Shown here: positions 17,093-25,376 of the stretch, in pieces
Layout of the letters: every line of letters begins with the position of its first letter
Position numbering within the stretch: position 1 is the stretch's first letter
Source of the DNA: Phaeoceros laevis
Lineage: Eukaryota; Anthocerotophyta; Anthocerotopsida; Notothyladales
Assembly (NCBI GenBank): GCA_049999765.1
Contig: JBNGIQ010008711.1
Coordinates: 1-26,526 of the forward strand
Direction: 5' to 3'
Length of the DNA: 26,526 bases
Notes under the pieces: generated by a model
Told to the model about the DNA's origin: nothing
Seen by the model: only the letters and a program-made list of their open reading frames with translations
Database searches by the model: none
Program-made: the position numbers and the translations under genes

Positions 17093-17958
17093 TTAAGTGT
17101 CAGGCATGCATGTGAGGCCCATGGCCCTACAGAACTTATCGTGCTTTTCTTTTGCAAGAGCTTTTGTTAGTACATCTGCAACATTGTCCTCAGTTGGACA
17201 ATATTGCAGGTTTGCCTTCCCTTCATTGACCACCTGTATGATAAAGTGATGTTTGATGTCAATGTGTTTTGTCGTGAGTGCAGTGCAGGATTGCGGGTTA
17301 GAGCAATTGCAGATTGGTTATCACAAAGAAGGAGTGTCGGTGCTGACTGCTCTTCATCGAGTGAAGCCAACAGCTCTCTTGTGTATACAATATCCTGCGC
17401 TGCAGTAGCAGTAGCTGCGTATTCTGCTTCAGTAGATGAGAGAGCAACCACGTGCTGCTTCTTTCTGTACCACGATATGATTGTAGCATTCCATTCATCC
17501 TTCCCTAACATGAGGCAATTCGCAGATACTGACTTTCTTGTGTCGCTGTCTGCTGCCCAATCAGCGTCTGTGAAGCATGTGAGTGTGAGTCTTTCTGGCC
17601 GTTTCTTATATAGGAGGCCATGTGTTGGCGTTCCCTTGAGGTAGCGCATAATCCTTTGCACGGCAGCCCAATGTGCACTTCCGTAATTGGTAAGGAATTG
17701 TGCTATTGCTCCCATTGCTTGTGAGAGCTCTGGACGTGTCCAGTTCCTAAAGTATATGAGAGTGCAAACTGCCGGACGATAAGGTACTAACTCAAGCTTC
17801 TGTCTCTCTTCCTCAGACTTGGGGCATTGATCCAACGTCAGCTTCTCACCTACAGCAAGAGGAGTTGTTGCAGGTTTGCAATCGAGCATTCTATATCTGA
17901 TTAGCATTTGTCTTATGAACTGGCTTTGGTGAATAAAAACGGTATGTAATGCTAAATT
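17093..17958 (-). pseudogene. Element M: RT C-terminus and RNase H
   Basis: After the stop at 17959-17961 the frame reads NLALHTVFIHQSQFIRQ, then MLDCKPATTPLAVGEKLTLD and YFRNWTRPELSQAMGAIAQF (RT connection), GLLYKKRPERL, FTDADWAADSDTRKS, LSSTEAEYAATATAAQ and LLCDNQSAIALTRNPALHSR. A 1-base loss near 17280 shifts the frame. HIDIKHHFIIQVVNEGKANL and VADVLTKALAKEKHDKFCRA follow in the next frame to TAA at 17093-17095. RNase H catalytic D, E, D residues are present. It is close to D's RNase H tail. Confidence 0.9.
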
Positions 17959-18702
17959 CTACACTATCCGAACCTCGAGGAAATATGGTAGCTGGCCAAT
18001 GTCAGTCATGCTAAACTCCGATGTTAGGATACTTTTAACCTTGTCCATAAGTGCAGCATTGCTGGCAATGATCACGGCATCATCAACATAAAGTGCCAGG
18101 TACACCACACCATTGAGATCATACAGCTTATAAACATTGCTGTCTGCTTCACTTTAAACGAATCTAGAATCTTTTAGGTACTGATCTATTCTCTTGTACC
18201 AGGCTCGAGGCGATTGCTTCAAACCGTATATGGTCTTAATGAGTTTACATACTTTATTGGGGTACTTCTCATCTTCGAACCCTTCTGGCTGCCTCATATA
18301 AATGTCTTCCTCCAGGTTACCATTTAAGAATGTTGTTTTAACGTCCATGTGGTGCATTTTATAGTCATGCTGGGCAGCGATTGCCAGCAAGTTCTAACAG
18401 ATGTGGCTCTCACTACAGGAGAGAATGTCTCCGTGTAGTCCAAGCCCTCCACCTGGCTGTAACCACGAGCAACAAGACGGGCTTTAAACCTTGCAATGGA
18501 TCCATCCTGTGCTAACTTCTTCTTGAATACCCATTTACAGGTCAGGGTCAAATAGTTTATACCCTTTAATACCTTCTGTGTAGCCGACGAAAACATATTT
18601 TTGAGCCTTGTAATCCAGTTTGACTCGCTGGTCTTCAGCCAAATGTGCATAGGCTGGAGCACCAAACACACGAAGGTGATTAATTCTTGGCTTGTGTGAT
18701 GT
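17959..18702 (-). pseudogene. Element M: reverse transcriptase
   Basis: RT blocks run [40 protein letters not shown], a frameshift near 18390, [40 protein letters not shown], a TAA at 18154-18156, SEADSNVYKL and the catalytic LALYVDDAV (about 18080-18091). A TAG at 17959-17961 breaks it again. Just upstream (18560-18702), [16 protein letters not shown] and [13 protein letters not shown] belong to the integrase C-terminal part. Confidence 0.88.
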
Positions 18703-19199
18703 CTAGCGCTCATAGGGTGTGGCACCAGCAAAGGCTTTGGTTGGAGGACGCATCTTTATGTAATTTGCTGTAGCAACAGCTTCTGCCCAATACCCCCTGG
18801 ACAAGCGAGAGACCTTAAGCAAGGACTTCGCTGCTTGTTGCAGATGCTTGTTGTTAAGCTCCGCAATAGGATTCTGAGCAGATGTATAGGGAGTAGTAAT
18901 CTGGCGAGCTATGCCTAAAGAACGGCAATAGGCATCAAACTCCTCCGAGCAATATTCGCCCCCGCCATCACTGCGTAAGGTCTTAACCAGCTCTCCAGTT
19001 TGCCGTTGTGCAAATGTAACATATTCCTGGAAACACCCCAGTGTCTGACTTTTGTTTTTAATAAAATAGGTGATAGTATACCGACTCCAATCATCCACGA
19101 AGGAGAGGATATACTTTGCACCCCCGAGGGATGTGGTGGACATGGGACCACACAAATCCGAGTGCACAACTTCAAGTAACTTGTTGGCCCTTGTTGGAT
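18703..19199 (-). pseudogene. Element M: integrase core
   Basis: The DDE core shows D in MHSDLCGPMS, D in LRSDGGGEYCSEEF and E in NPIAELNNKHL (usually NGVAERKN, so nearby residues have drifted but the Glu stays). SFVDDWSRYTITYF and [16 protein letters not shown] are typical copia integrase. It ends at a TAG right after GATPYER. The homologous position in B is ELWTG, so TGG to TAG is likely. Confidence 0.92.
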
Positions 19200-20036
19200 T
19201 TATATCTCGGTATGGTAAGCCTGATGCTTGCTAAAAGCACACGCCTCACAGAATTGTTTGTCAACTACTTTGAGTAAGAACTTTTCTCGATATAGTGTGT
19301 TATCTGCCACCATGGACTTGATTTTATCAAAGTTGGCATGTCCTAACCTATAGTGCCATAGGAGGGACTGCTGGTCACGATGTGCAGCCTGACTGACCTG
19401 GACAGATGGTGATGGCCGACCATACTTTGAGACAAAATCCAAAGAGTAGAGATCATTTATAGGTGTACCCATGGCTAAGGTCCTATTCTTGAATTGGGGG
19501 TCATTGATTAGGCAGTCAAGACCAATGAACGAAATAGAGAGACCATGCTGTTTCTGGAACTTGCTTACTGACACTAGATTTTTAACCATGTTTAGAACAT
19601 GCAAGACATACATCAAATTTATGGTGCTCCTGTTGGTCAGTAAGACCGGCACTATGCCCATACCAACTATTGCTAGGCCTCTATCATCACCAAGAAGGAC
19701 TTCTTGCCCTGGTGGCATTGGTGTGTAATGTAAAAATGACTGCCGATTGTGACAAATATGTGCTGATGCACATGAATCGAGGTACCAATCATCATTAACC
19801 TTTGTTGTGGCCACCATGAACACTGCTAGAATGGTGTTCTTCTTCTGAACCAGGTTGCTTTCTGCAGGTGCAACCCGTCGAGGCTCATTAGCCTTTTTCT
19901 TACGACATTCCGATTCGTAGTCTCCTGGAATCAAACACCAGTTACACTGACCCTTTTTCCTTGCAGGTCCTACCCCTGGATGCTTCTTTGTCACTGAACT
20001 GTTGGTGTTGGTCCAAGATTGCCGTGGTGGTTGTCT
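19200..20036 (-). pseudogene. Element M: zinc knuckle, protease and GAG-pre-integrase
   Basis: The knuckle reads CNWCLIPGDYESEC, with Asp in place of the metal-binding His of CX2CX4HX4C. The protease motif is WYLDSCASAHICHN, where the conserved Gly of D-S-G is Cys, so activity is doubtful. GAG-pre-integrase is LWHYRLGHANFDKIKSMV with the zinc part FCEACAFSKH. A frame break near 20000-20040 separates it from gag. The frame ends at 19200, then integrase continues in another frame. Confidence 0.9.
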
Positions 20037-21032
20037 TCAAGAGCTCCTTTGTGTGTAGAGTACCCTGTTTGAGGTCTCTCCTCTGTGGGAGGTACCACCA
20101 CGATTTGCATTCCTCGTTGCCTTTTCCTCGAGAAGAGCATCGACCAAATCAGATAAGTGAACATCTGGATTTTGTCCAGCAGGAGTTGCTTGTTGTATGT
20201 TGCGAAGGTTTGAGCTATAGTTGCTCACAAATGTCCGGTAACTTTCAGGGAGTGTTAGTAGCAAGGCAATGGCTGCCTGTATTTCTGTCGTTGTCGTACC
20301 ACTTGATGTTAGTTTTGATCTAAGTGTACGAAATTTGCTAATGTGACCCTCGATGGTATCTGATTCCTTCATTTTACATGTGTAGAAGGATCTTGTAGAA
20401 GTTACCATGGAGGTTCCATTAACTACTTGGAATGCCTGGGCTAAAGCATCCCATGCCTCCTTGGTTGAGGCAACATCTCGAGTATAGTCTATCATGGAGC
20501 CATCTAATGCAGCTTGTATGACGCCCAATGCACGCAGGTCCTTTTTGTTCCAGGCGTCAATGTCTGCTGGGGCAGAACCTTGGGCTGGTTTTGCCGAGGT
20601 TCCTGTAACCACATCCCAAAGATCATGTTCCCTTAGTATCATTTTTACCCGAAGGGACCATATATCAAACTGAGAACTAGAGAATCTGTCCTTCTTCTTG
20701 AAATTGATCTTCAGGTTGTTAACAGTGGTATTGTGCAGTGTTCCCGCAGCAGCTGCCATTTTCTGGATTACTCGAGTGGCTAGCTGTAGAGCTAGACCTT
20801 GCTTAAAAGCTTGAACCTGTGCTGCAGTATTAGTGCTAGACTGAGCACTAGGTTCTGGACCTTGAGGGGATGATGTGTTCAACTGAGATGAGAGGCTCCC
20901 AAGGGATAGAGGATCAAACAAGTCTGATGAACTTCTGGCTGTTTGCCCTCTACCTTGATATGTGCCACGACCTCGATTGGCAGCTCTTCCTCTTCCCGGT
21001 GAATTTACTACACCTCTACCTCTATGTGACAT
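20037..21032 (-). CDS. Element M: gag with RG-rich N-terminus
   Basis: A 331-residue open frame from the ATG at 21030-21032. The N-terminus is RG-rich (MSHRGRGVVNSPGRGRAANR), suggesting RNA binding. The copia Gag core follows: LKINFKKKDRFSSSQFDIWS, LREHDLWDVVTG, AWNKKDLRALGVIQAALDGS, EAWDALAQAFQVVNGTSM and FRTLRSKLTSSGTTTTEIQA. It ends TSNRVLYTQRSS just before the zinc knuckle, which lies in another frame, so the frame is probably cut by a frameshift. The start follows the ORF0 stop by 10 bases. This is one of the longest intact copia frames in the window. Confidence 0.85.
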   Translation of the reverse strand: MSHRGRGVVNSPGRGRAANRGRGTYQGRGQTARSSSDLFDPLSLGSLSSQLNTSSPQGPEPSAQSSTNTAAQVQAFKQGLALQLATRVIQKMAAAAGTLHNTTVNNLKINFKKKDRFSSSQFDIWSLRVKMILREHDLWDVVTGTSAKPAQGSAPADIDAWNKKDLRALGVIQAALDGSMIDYTRDVASTKEAWDALAQAFQVVNGTSMVTSTRSFYTCKMKESDTIEGHISKFRTLRSKLTSSGTTTTEIQAAIALLLTLPESYRTFVSNYSSNLRNIQQATPAGQNPDVHLSDLVDALLEEKATRNANRGGTSHRGETSNRVLYTQRSS

Positions 21033-21042
21033 TCATGAGAAA

Positions 21043-21651
21043 CTAAACAGGATTTCTGCCCTTCTTGCGGAGGGCTCTAACCATGTTTACTGCTTGATTA
21101 TTGCAGTCATCTAGAACATCACACATCTGGTCGATGACAGGGAAACCCTGGTTCTTTATGTGCCTAAACCCGTAATGTGTTTCAGACTCATTTTGATGTT
21201 GAGGTTTGGATGATGTACGAATCTGAATGCTAAGTGCTTCTAGCTTTACCCAGACTTTGTCTAATATGCGTACAATGTTATCAATGCGACTTTTGGTTTG
21301 TGCAGTATTTGACTTTATTACATCATACAATTCGACAAGCAAATGATCCGACGGTCAAGGGAATGAATTGAAATGATCAGCGCACTGTTGGCAAACAGTG
21401 CCTTTTGAATTTGTAAGTGCGCGATGCCTTGTAGCAGAAATATGACTAGCCTGCTGCACTTTATTCTTCACTTCTGCTCTAATGTGTGAGAGTGGATCAT
21501 GTTTTATATTGATGGCTGAAACACGCGAACTGACGGGTTCTGGTTTGATGAAAACAGGTTGAACTTCTGAAGACAGAAATTTGTAAAGGTTTTGTTGCTG
21601 TACAGCCCCTGGACGACCAGATGCAACTTTCTTACTTCTCCTTCTAGGCAT
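21043..21651 (-). pseudogene. Element M: ORF0, basic and helical protein upstream of gag
   Basis: The ATG at 21649-21651 starts MPRRRSKKVASGRPGAVQQQ (nuclear-localisation-like basic cluster) and the frame runs 203 codons with a single in-frame TGA (21355-21357), likely a decayed CGA. After it, HLLVELYDVIKSNTAQTKSR and VRILDKVWVKLEALSIQI form a heptad-like helix. The stop lies 10 bases upstream of the gag ATG, suggesting reinitiation or a polycistronic message. Four other copia elements here have the same arrangement. I recognise no known domain. It is distinct from Gag because a complete Gag follows. Confidence 0.6.
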
Positions 21652-21662
21652 TGTGCCACAGT

Positions 21663-21848
21663 CTAACTATAATAGTGATGGATTGCAACTGCAAGGAAAG
21701 ATTCAGCAAGCGACCCAAATCGTTTGAGCAGAGACATCTTCAAAGATTGCAAAACAAGTCGAAAATGCTCATGAGTCAAATTTTTGATGCAGTCAACAGA
21801 GTCCCAGTTGCAGACTGCACACAAAGATTTGGGTGCAGCGGGATCCAT
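21663..21848 (-). CDS. Element M: 61-residue leader ORF after the PBS
   Basis: The ATG at 21846-21848 begins 11 bases after the PBS (MDPAAPKSLCAVCNWDSVDC) and the frame ends 11 bases before the ORF0 ATG. It is moderately hydrophobic with a basic middle (LKMSLLKRFG). No known domain. Tight packing with ORF0 and gag makes it plausible as a real upstream ORF, but the length is short enough to be chance. Confidence 0.35.
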   Translation of the reverse strand: MDPAAPKSLCAVCNWDSVDCIKNLTHEHFRLVLQSLKMSLLKRFGSLAESFLAVAIHHYYS

Positions 21849-21859
21849 CTAAAAATCCC

Positions 21860-21871
21860 ACTCTGATACCA
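21860..21871 (-). other. Primer-binding site of element M
   Basis: The minus strand reads TGGTATCAGAGT, directly after the LTR, initiator-Met type with one change in the last base. Confidence 0.88.
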
Positions 21872-22132
21872 TAAAGATCAGGCTAGGATCATAAGCATAG
21901 AATTAGAAGCATGGCAAGAAAAGATAATTATATCGTGCGTACTCTCCCTTTTAAGGCAGGAGGTGACGGCGGTTGGCCGTATCCCGTCGTGGGGACACGA
22001 CGGTTAGTCTTTAGGTCACGACCGTTAGTCGTGACCTTGCAAACCTCACGCCTTATGGCGTTTCGGCTATTTGTTTTAATTATGCCTATATTATGTCTAT
22101 TTAAATAACCTGCGTATATTTTTATAGGGACA
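21872..22132 (-). repeat. 5' LTR of element M
   Basis: The U5 end is set by the PBS. The U3 start is taken as TGTCCC on the minus strand (GGGACA at 22127-22132). U3 has two palindromes: CGTCGTG/CACGACG (21985-22002) and a perfect 9-bp arm GGTCACGAC/GTCGTGACC with a 5-nt loop (22014-22036), with GACGGTTA (21999-22006) and CCGTTA between them. There is no second copy for comparison. Confidence 0.7.
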
Positions 22133-22226
22133 TGCTTGCTGGTCTTTTGTACACCGCATGTGTGTCTTTAATATACTTGTCTTTTCTGCTAATCGATCGG
22201 TCTGTCCTAAGCGCCATCCCGCGATA
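22127..22226 (+). repeat. 3' LTR remnant of element C
   Basis: 100 bases matching 14361-14460 with 3 differences by eye. The first 135 bases of this LTR are missing, replaced by M's LTR. The shared GGGACA marks the join. It ends GCGATA followed by the TSD. Confidence 0.93.
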
Positions 22227-22231
22227 GATTC
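22227..22231. repeat. Target-site duplication of element C, right copy
   Basis: GATTC, matching 14221-14225. Confidence 0.92.
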
Positions 22232-22520
22232 ATGCTAAAAGCAAAAGCATCCTCATACTTCATAAGCAATCTATGCACCAGCCGCCGTTGTGCAGCTGAC
22301 AATGCATGCCCAAAAGTCCAAGAATGCGTGGCTGCTGTGACGGGTCCACGATCTACCTGAGTTGAAGGCACTGCTGAAAATCCAGTTGCGAAATGGCAAA
22401 AACCTGGGACTTCCTCCCCCCCATCAGTGAGCGAAAATGAAGCATGGGCCCTCACAGTGCGCAAGTGCACAGCATCAGGAACATCATCAAGAACAGTTGC
22501 ATGCATTGCAAGTGCACAGC
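22227..22520 (-). pseudogene. Element G: linker between methyltransferase and RT
   Basis: This stays open in the frame that carries the methyltransferase end and contains HALSAAQRRLVHRLLMKYED then AFAFSMN. This resembles the usual gypsy segment before RT (helix, then DVFAFS). It joins 14225 in frame without any lost base once C is removed. No enzymatic motif is seen. Confidence 0.8.
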
Positions 22521-23090
22521 AATGATACATCTGAAAAATGATGCTAAGGGCTAAGATCCATGTCATACAGTTAACATCGATAGCCCGGCCTAACAGCGCA
22601 TTAGCGTTGTCAAAATGACAACCTGGCATGCCAAGTAATACCTGTGCGGAAGCCCATTGCACGCTCACGTTCCTCGGAGGTGGGTTCTTCCACTGTCTGC
22701 TTGGTGGCGTCGATGACAGTACCAGGACCAGCATCACGAAAGGCATGCGAATTGGGATAAGCAACAAGAGTAGGCCATATCCTCCGGGGTTCACCTGGAA
22801 TATTCGCAACATACCATGGAGGCTTGTCCTTGTGAACGACGGGCTGTGGAGACCTGCCTGGCTCCAAGATGTCTTGCACTTGCAGCTCAGGATTACGGAC
22901 TGTATGCAACAAACTCAGCTCCAAGAAAGAAAGAGGAGCCAAGTTAGTCCAATAGTTACGTAACCGACGGGCATACGAATCACACTGGGCTGCATCCACC
23001 ACCAAAGGTCTACCAATAAAATGTCGGCTCAACAAGCACACCATCATGTCGAATTGCCAATGAAACCACTTGCTGGGAGAGTTGCTGAAG
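22521..23090 (-). pseudogene. Element G: C-terminal half of a DNMT3-like cytosine-5 DNA methyltransferase
   Basis: The minus frame runs KWFHWQFDMMVCLLSRHF (23080 onward), then RPLVVDAAQCDSYARRLRNY and WTNL, VQDILEPGR, RRIWPTLVAYPNSHAFRDAG, EEPTSEERERAMGFRTGIT and, after a frameshift near 22615-22640, ANALLGRAIDVNCMTWILAL. In the DNMT3 family the same order is: ENV block, I/V-DA...S..HRARYFWGNL, L-x-E-CLEHGR, R(T)I/T..SNS, ERVFGFP...T and LLGRSWSVPVIRHLFAPL (motif X). The domain is 5'-truncated: no F-x-G-x-G (motif I, AdoMet) or PCQ/PC catalytic loop (motif IV) is seen, and the ENV block reads FDMM. A catalytically dead remnant of a captured methyltransferase is the best reading. DNMT-carrying retrotransposons are known from charophytes and dinoflagellates. 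Confidence 0.75.
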
Positions 23091-24735
23091 GTTGCTGAAG
23101 GTTGCTGGACGACCCTATGCCCGTAGCTCGCAGGGACTGACTGTACGCCACGGCTGCTTGCATGGTCTCTTTGGCCTTGTGTAACAAGGTGATAGTAGCT
23201 AAATGCATAGGTACACTGGCTGGCGTGCTGGTGAAGGCCTCCAACGACTCTGGCAGGTCATCACCGTCATCTTCGAGCTCCCGCAGTTTGTCATATGTCA
23301 CATGACATGCCCAAGCAATCTGGTTAGAGGGCACAACACCTTCACAAACAGTCCCATGATCAGCCAGTGCAGCATAAGCATGGCGAGGACTCTGCCAGCC
23401 ATGTAAATCCAACGGGATGGCTGCCAACCGAGAGGGATTTTTCCAATCTGGCCTGTAGAAAGCTATTTCTGTGAACGTGTCTATCATAAAACCTGGTGCG
23501 TACAAACCTTCCATGCCGAGAAGGATGTCGTAGCTGGTTGCGGTCGTGACCAGGCACCTCATCCACAAAATGCATTCATCAGCTGTACCAGGCTCCACCA
23601 TGGCTGCCCGCACCCTGGTTTGCTGGCGTAATTCCGGTGCTACGACCGGGATACTGTGCACCGTAGCTGCCAAATCCCGGCTAGAGATGTTGGCCTGATC
23701 CTCCAACAGCGCTTGGAACACCATGGTGGCCTCGTCCTCTGTCATGGGTTCCTGCTCTTCAGGACCAGTAGGTGCGAACCTATTTGCCCATGCCTGCCCG
23801 TGCCCAGGTCTGCGAATGACCTGCACCAGGGGTGGCAAAAATCCGCCCTCCGCAGCCTGCTGCCAGTGATGCGTAGCATCGAGATCGTCCTCCGATAACA
23901 AATCCCCTCGTTCTAGCAAGCGTGCAGCGTGTGTGGGTGCAGCAATCTCCTCCTGGAATGCCTGCAAGACCATAGATGGTATGACGCCCAATTCTTGCAA
24001 AGAAAATAGTGGAGCCTGCATAACCTTAGCGACCAACATCTTAGCCGTGAGATGTGGTTTGACCACTGGTCCATCTCTAGCTGCTTGAGCTGAGGAAGAA
24101 GCCTGCGCACCCTTGCTGGGTTCTTCCGGCTCTACTCTCGCACTCGCCTTGCATGACTGTTCCGCTGCCGCTGGTGGCAGGACAGGCGCCGGCGTAGCTG
24201 GTGCCAGCTTCCTGGCCTCCCGCACCCTCGCAAGTAGGGTTGCGGGTAGCACCGTCGTGGCTGCCGGGGTAGCCAAGACCACACGTTTGTGTGCTTGCGC
24301 ACTCCGCTCCTTTGCAGCTACGACTGGCACACTTGTTGGGTTCCTCGGTGCCTCATCCTCACTGTCTTCTGGTAGTGGCTTGAGTGTCACAGCTGTGGAT
24401 TCGGCCCCCAAGCCAGGATCAATGGATTCCCGAGCAACAGCCCTTCGAATGCCTCCAATAGGAAGAATGTACGGCGCCACCCTGCCAGCGAACTCCCATT
24501 CATGTTCAGGCGTCATCGGATCGTAAGGCCGAGGCAGAGCCTGCCTAGCTCCGCTCCTTGTCCTCCCATGAAAACCTCCGCAGGTTGTGTCTGCTGCAAG
24601 CGCTGCCAGTGCCTGAACCTGTGCTGGGCTGCGATAGTCCACCGTCTCCACATTCTCCATGTTCATTAGCGTGCGACTTGCTGAAAAGGCATGATAAGGG
24701 AAACCATACCCTTGCGGGTATTGCAAAGGCAAACC
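23044..24735 (-). pseudogene. Element G: gag/protease polyprotein N-terminal region
   Basis: A frame of over 560 residues on the minus strand, still open at 24735 where element F cuts it. The first half contains MTPEHEWEFAGRVAPYILPI and an Ala/Pro-rich section, while the middle is helical. Around 23450-23560 it reads TTATSYDILLGMEGLYAPGF and EIAFYRPDWKN, the C-terminal half of a gypsy retropepsin (the usual D-x-L-LGM block). Neither the catalytic D-S/T-G-A nor a CCHC zinc knuckle can be found upstream. It is followed by IPLDLHGWQS, a linker, and stops (GFIGNST then TGA) as the overlapping methyltransferase frame takes over. The Gag identity is by position only. Confidence 0.7.
23081..23107. 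repeat. 10-bp tandem repeat at the 5' edge of the methyltransferase
   Basis: GTTGCTGAAG occurs twice and is followed by GTTGCTG. It lies exactly where the methyltransferase N-terminal half (motifs I and IV) should be, so it may mark the deletion point. Confidence 0.8.
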
Positions 24736-24942
24736 TGTTGAAAGGGGTTAATAAGCAACTCGTATTAGCAATTAAGTAGTTGAAAAGTAGTTTCAACAAA
24801 CATGCTTATATGCGCGTCGCGCGACTTCCAACAATAACCGTCTTTCATTCTCAAGCTTGCTCAACGCACTCTCCCTTGCGCTCACGTGATTCAATCCATT
24901 GTGCCATCGATCCTGGCGAGCTCAATGCAAGGATTTTTAGCA
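24736..24942 (+). repeat. 5' LTR of element F
   Basis: 207 bases, TGTTGAAAGG to TTTTTAGCA, with TG...CA ends and the PBS directly after. It contains a perfect 10-bp palindrome GTCGCGCGAC (24816-24825) and TAACCGTC (24835-24842). It interrupts G's open frame, which sets the left end. Confidence 0.88.
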
Positions 24943-24954
24943 TGGTATCAGAGC
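24943..24954 (+). other. Primer-binding site of element F
   Basis: TGGTATCAGAGC directly follows the LTR. Confidence 0.93.
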
Positions 24955-25376
24955 AGGGCGTGATGGCGCACTTGGGCGCGCTGTTCCCGTGACCAGGCGG
25001 CGGCCAATTCCCACAGCGCGCACAAGATTGGCCTGCAGCATTAAGGGTGGCAGCGGGTATGGCCGCTTTCCTAGCCTGTGGGAGGTGGCGCGGCGGCGTG
25101 GGAGAGGCTGGAGCACGCAGCGCGGCAGCGTGAGCGGCGTGGAGCGACGCGGCGCATCAACCTGGTGGCGCGGCTGCCTGAGGAAGCCTGGGAGGCCACA
25201 TCTGGCCTTCCAGACCCCGGGCAGGGCCTTTCCTCAGGTCACGCACACCTGGTGCATGGCGTGAGAGGGGCGGACGGCACGGCGACCTAGCGGGAGCGCG
25301 GCGGCGACCTGGTGACGTGCGCAACCTGGAGGCGTGCGGTAGGCGGTGACCTGGTGGCGTGAGGCAGCCCGGTGGA
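24955..25376 (+). other. GC-rich leader of element F
   Basis: This stretch is markedly GC-rich and repetitive, with many GGCG, GCGGCG and CCTGGTGGCG units. Open frames here (such as 24989-25264) are a by-product of base composition. It may form strong RNA structure, such as a packaging or dimerisation signal, but I cannot show this. Confidence 0.5.

Larger units (their letters stand above)
16905..22132 (-). mobile_element. Element M: minus-strand Ty1/copia lacking its 3' LTR
   Basis: Read right to left: LTR, PBS, short leader ORF, ORF0, gag, zinc knuckle, protease, integrase, RT, RNase H and 3' UTR. It lies within element C's span but lacks a 3' LTR, so it arrived by insertion followed by deletion, or by recombination. 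Its pol is broken by several stops and frameshifts. Confidence 0.85.
14226..22226 (+). mobile_element. Element C: rearranged plus-strand Ty1/copia containing element M
   Basis: The 5' LTR (14226-14460), PBS, ORF0 start, an inverted ORF0/gag segment (about 14642-15650), gag C-terminus to GAG-pre-integrase (15715-16860) and a 3' LTR remnant (22127-22226) are flanked by GATTC. Integrase, RT and RNase H of C are missing and the place is taken by the minus-strand element M. The 100-bp shared LTR portions differ at 3 positions by eye. C interrupts G just before its RT domain. Confidence 0.88.
4722..24735 (-). mobile_element. Element G: Ty3/gypsy retrotransposon with methyltransferase and PHD finger, split by three insertions
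   Basis: Read right to left, the pieces are: gag/protease (24735-23091), methyltransferase (23090-22521), pre-RT linker (22520-22227), RT, RNase H and integrase (14225-11564), integrase tail and PHD finger (5790-5554), PPT and 3' LTR. RT-RH-IN order defines Ty3/gypsy. Copia elements B and C interrupt it with 5-bp target duplications, and the frames rejoin exactly when each is removed. Element F cuts the gag region at 24736, so G's 5' LTR lies outside the window. G itself interrupts element A. It is non-functional: stops, frameshifts and missing catalytic parts. Confidence 0.88.

Noticed and set aside
24113-24526. 137-residue Ala/Ser-rich ORF on the plus strand
   Set aside because: Antisense shadow of G's gag/protease frame, explained by its GC-rich codons.
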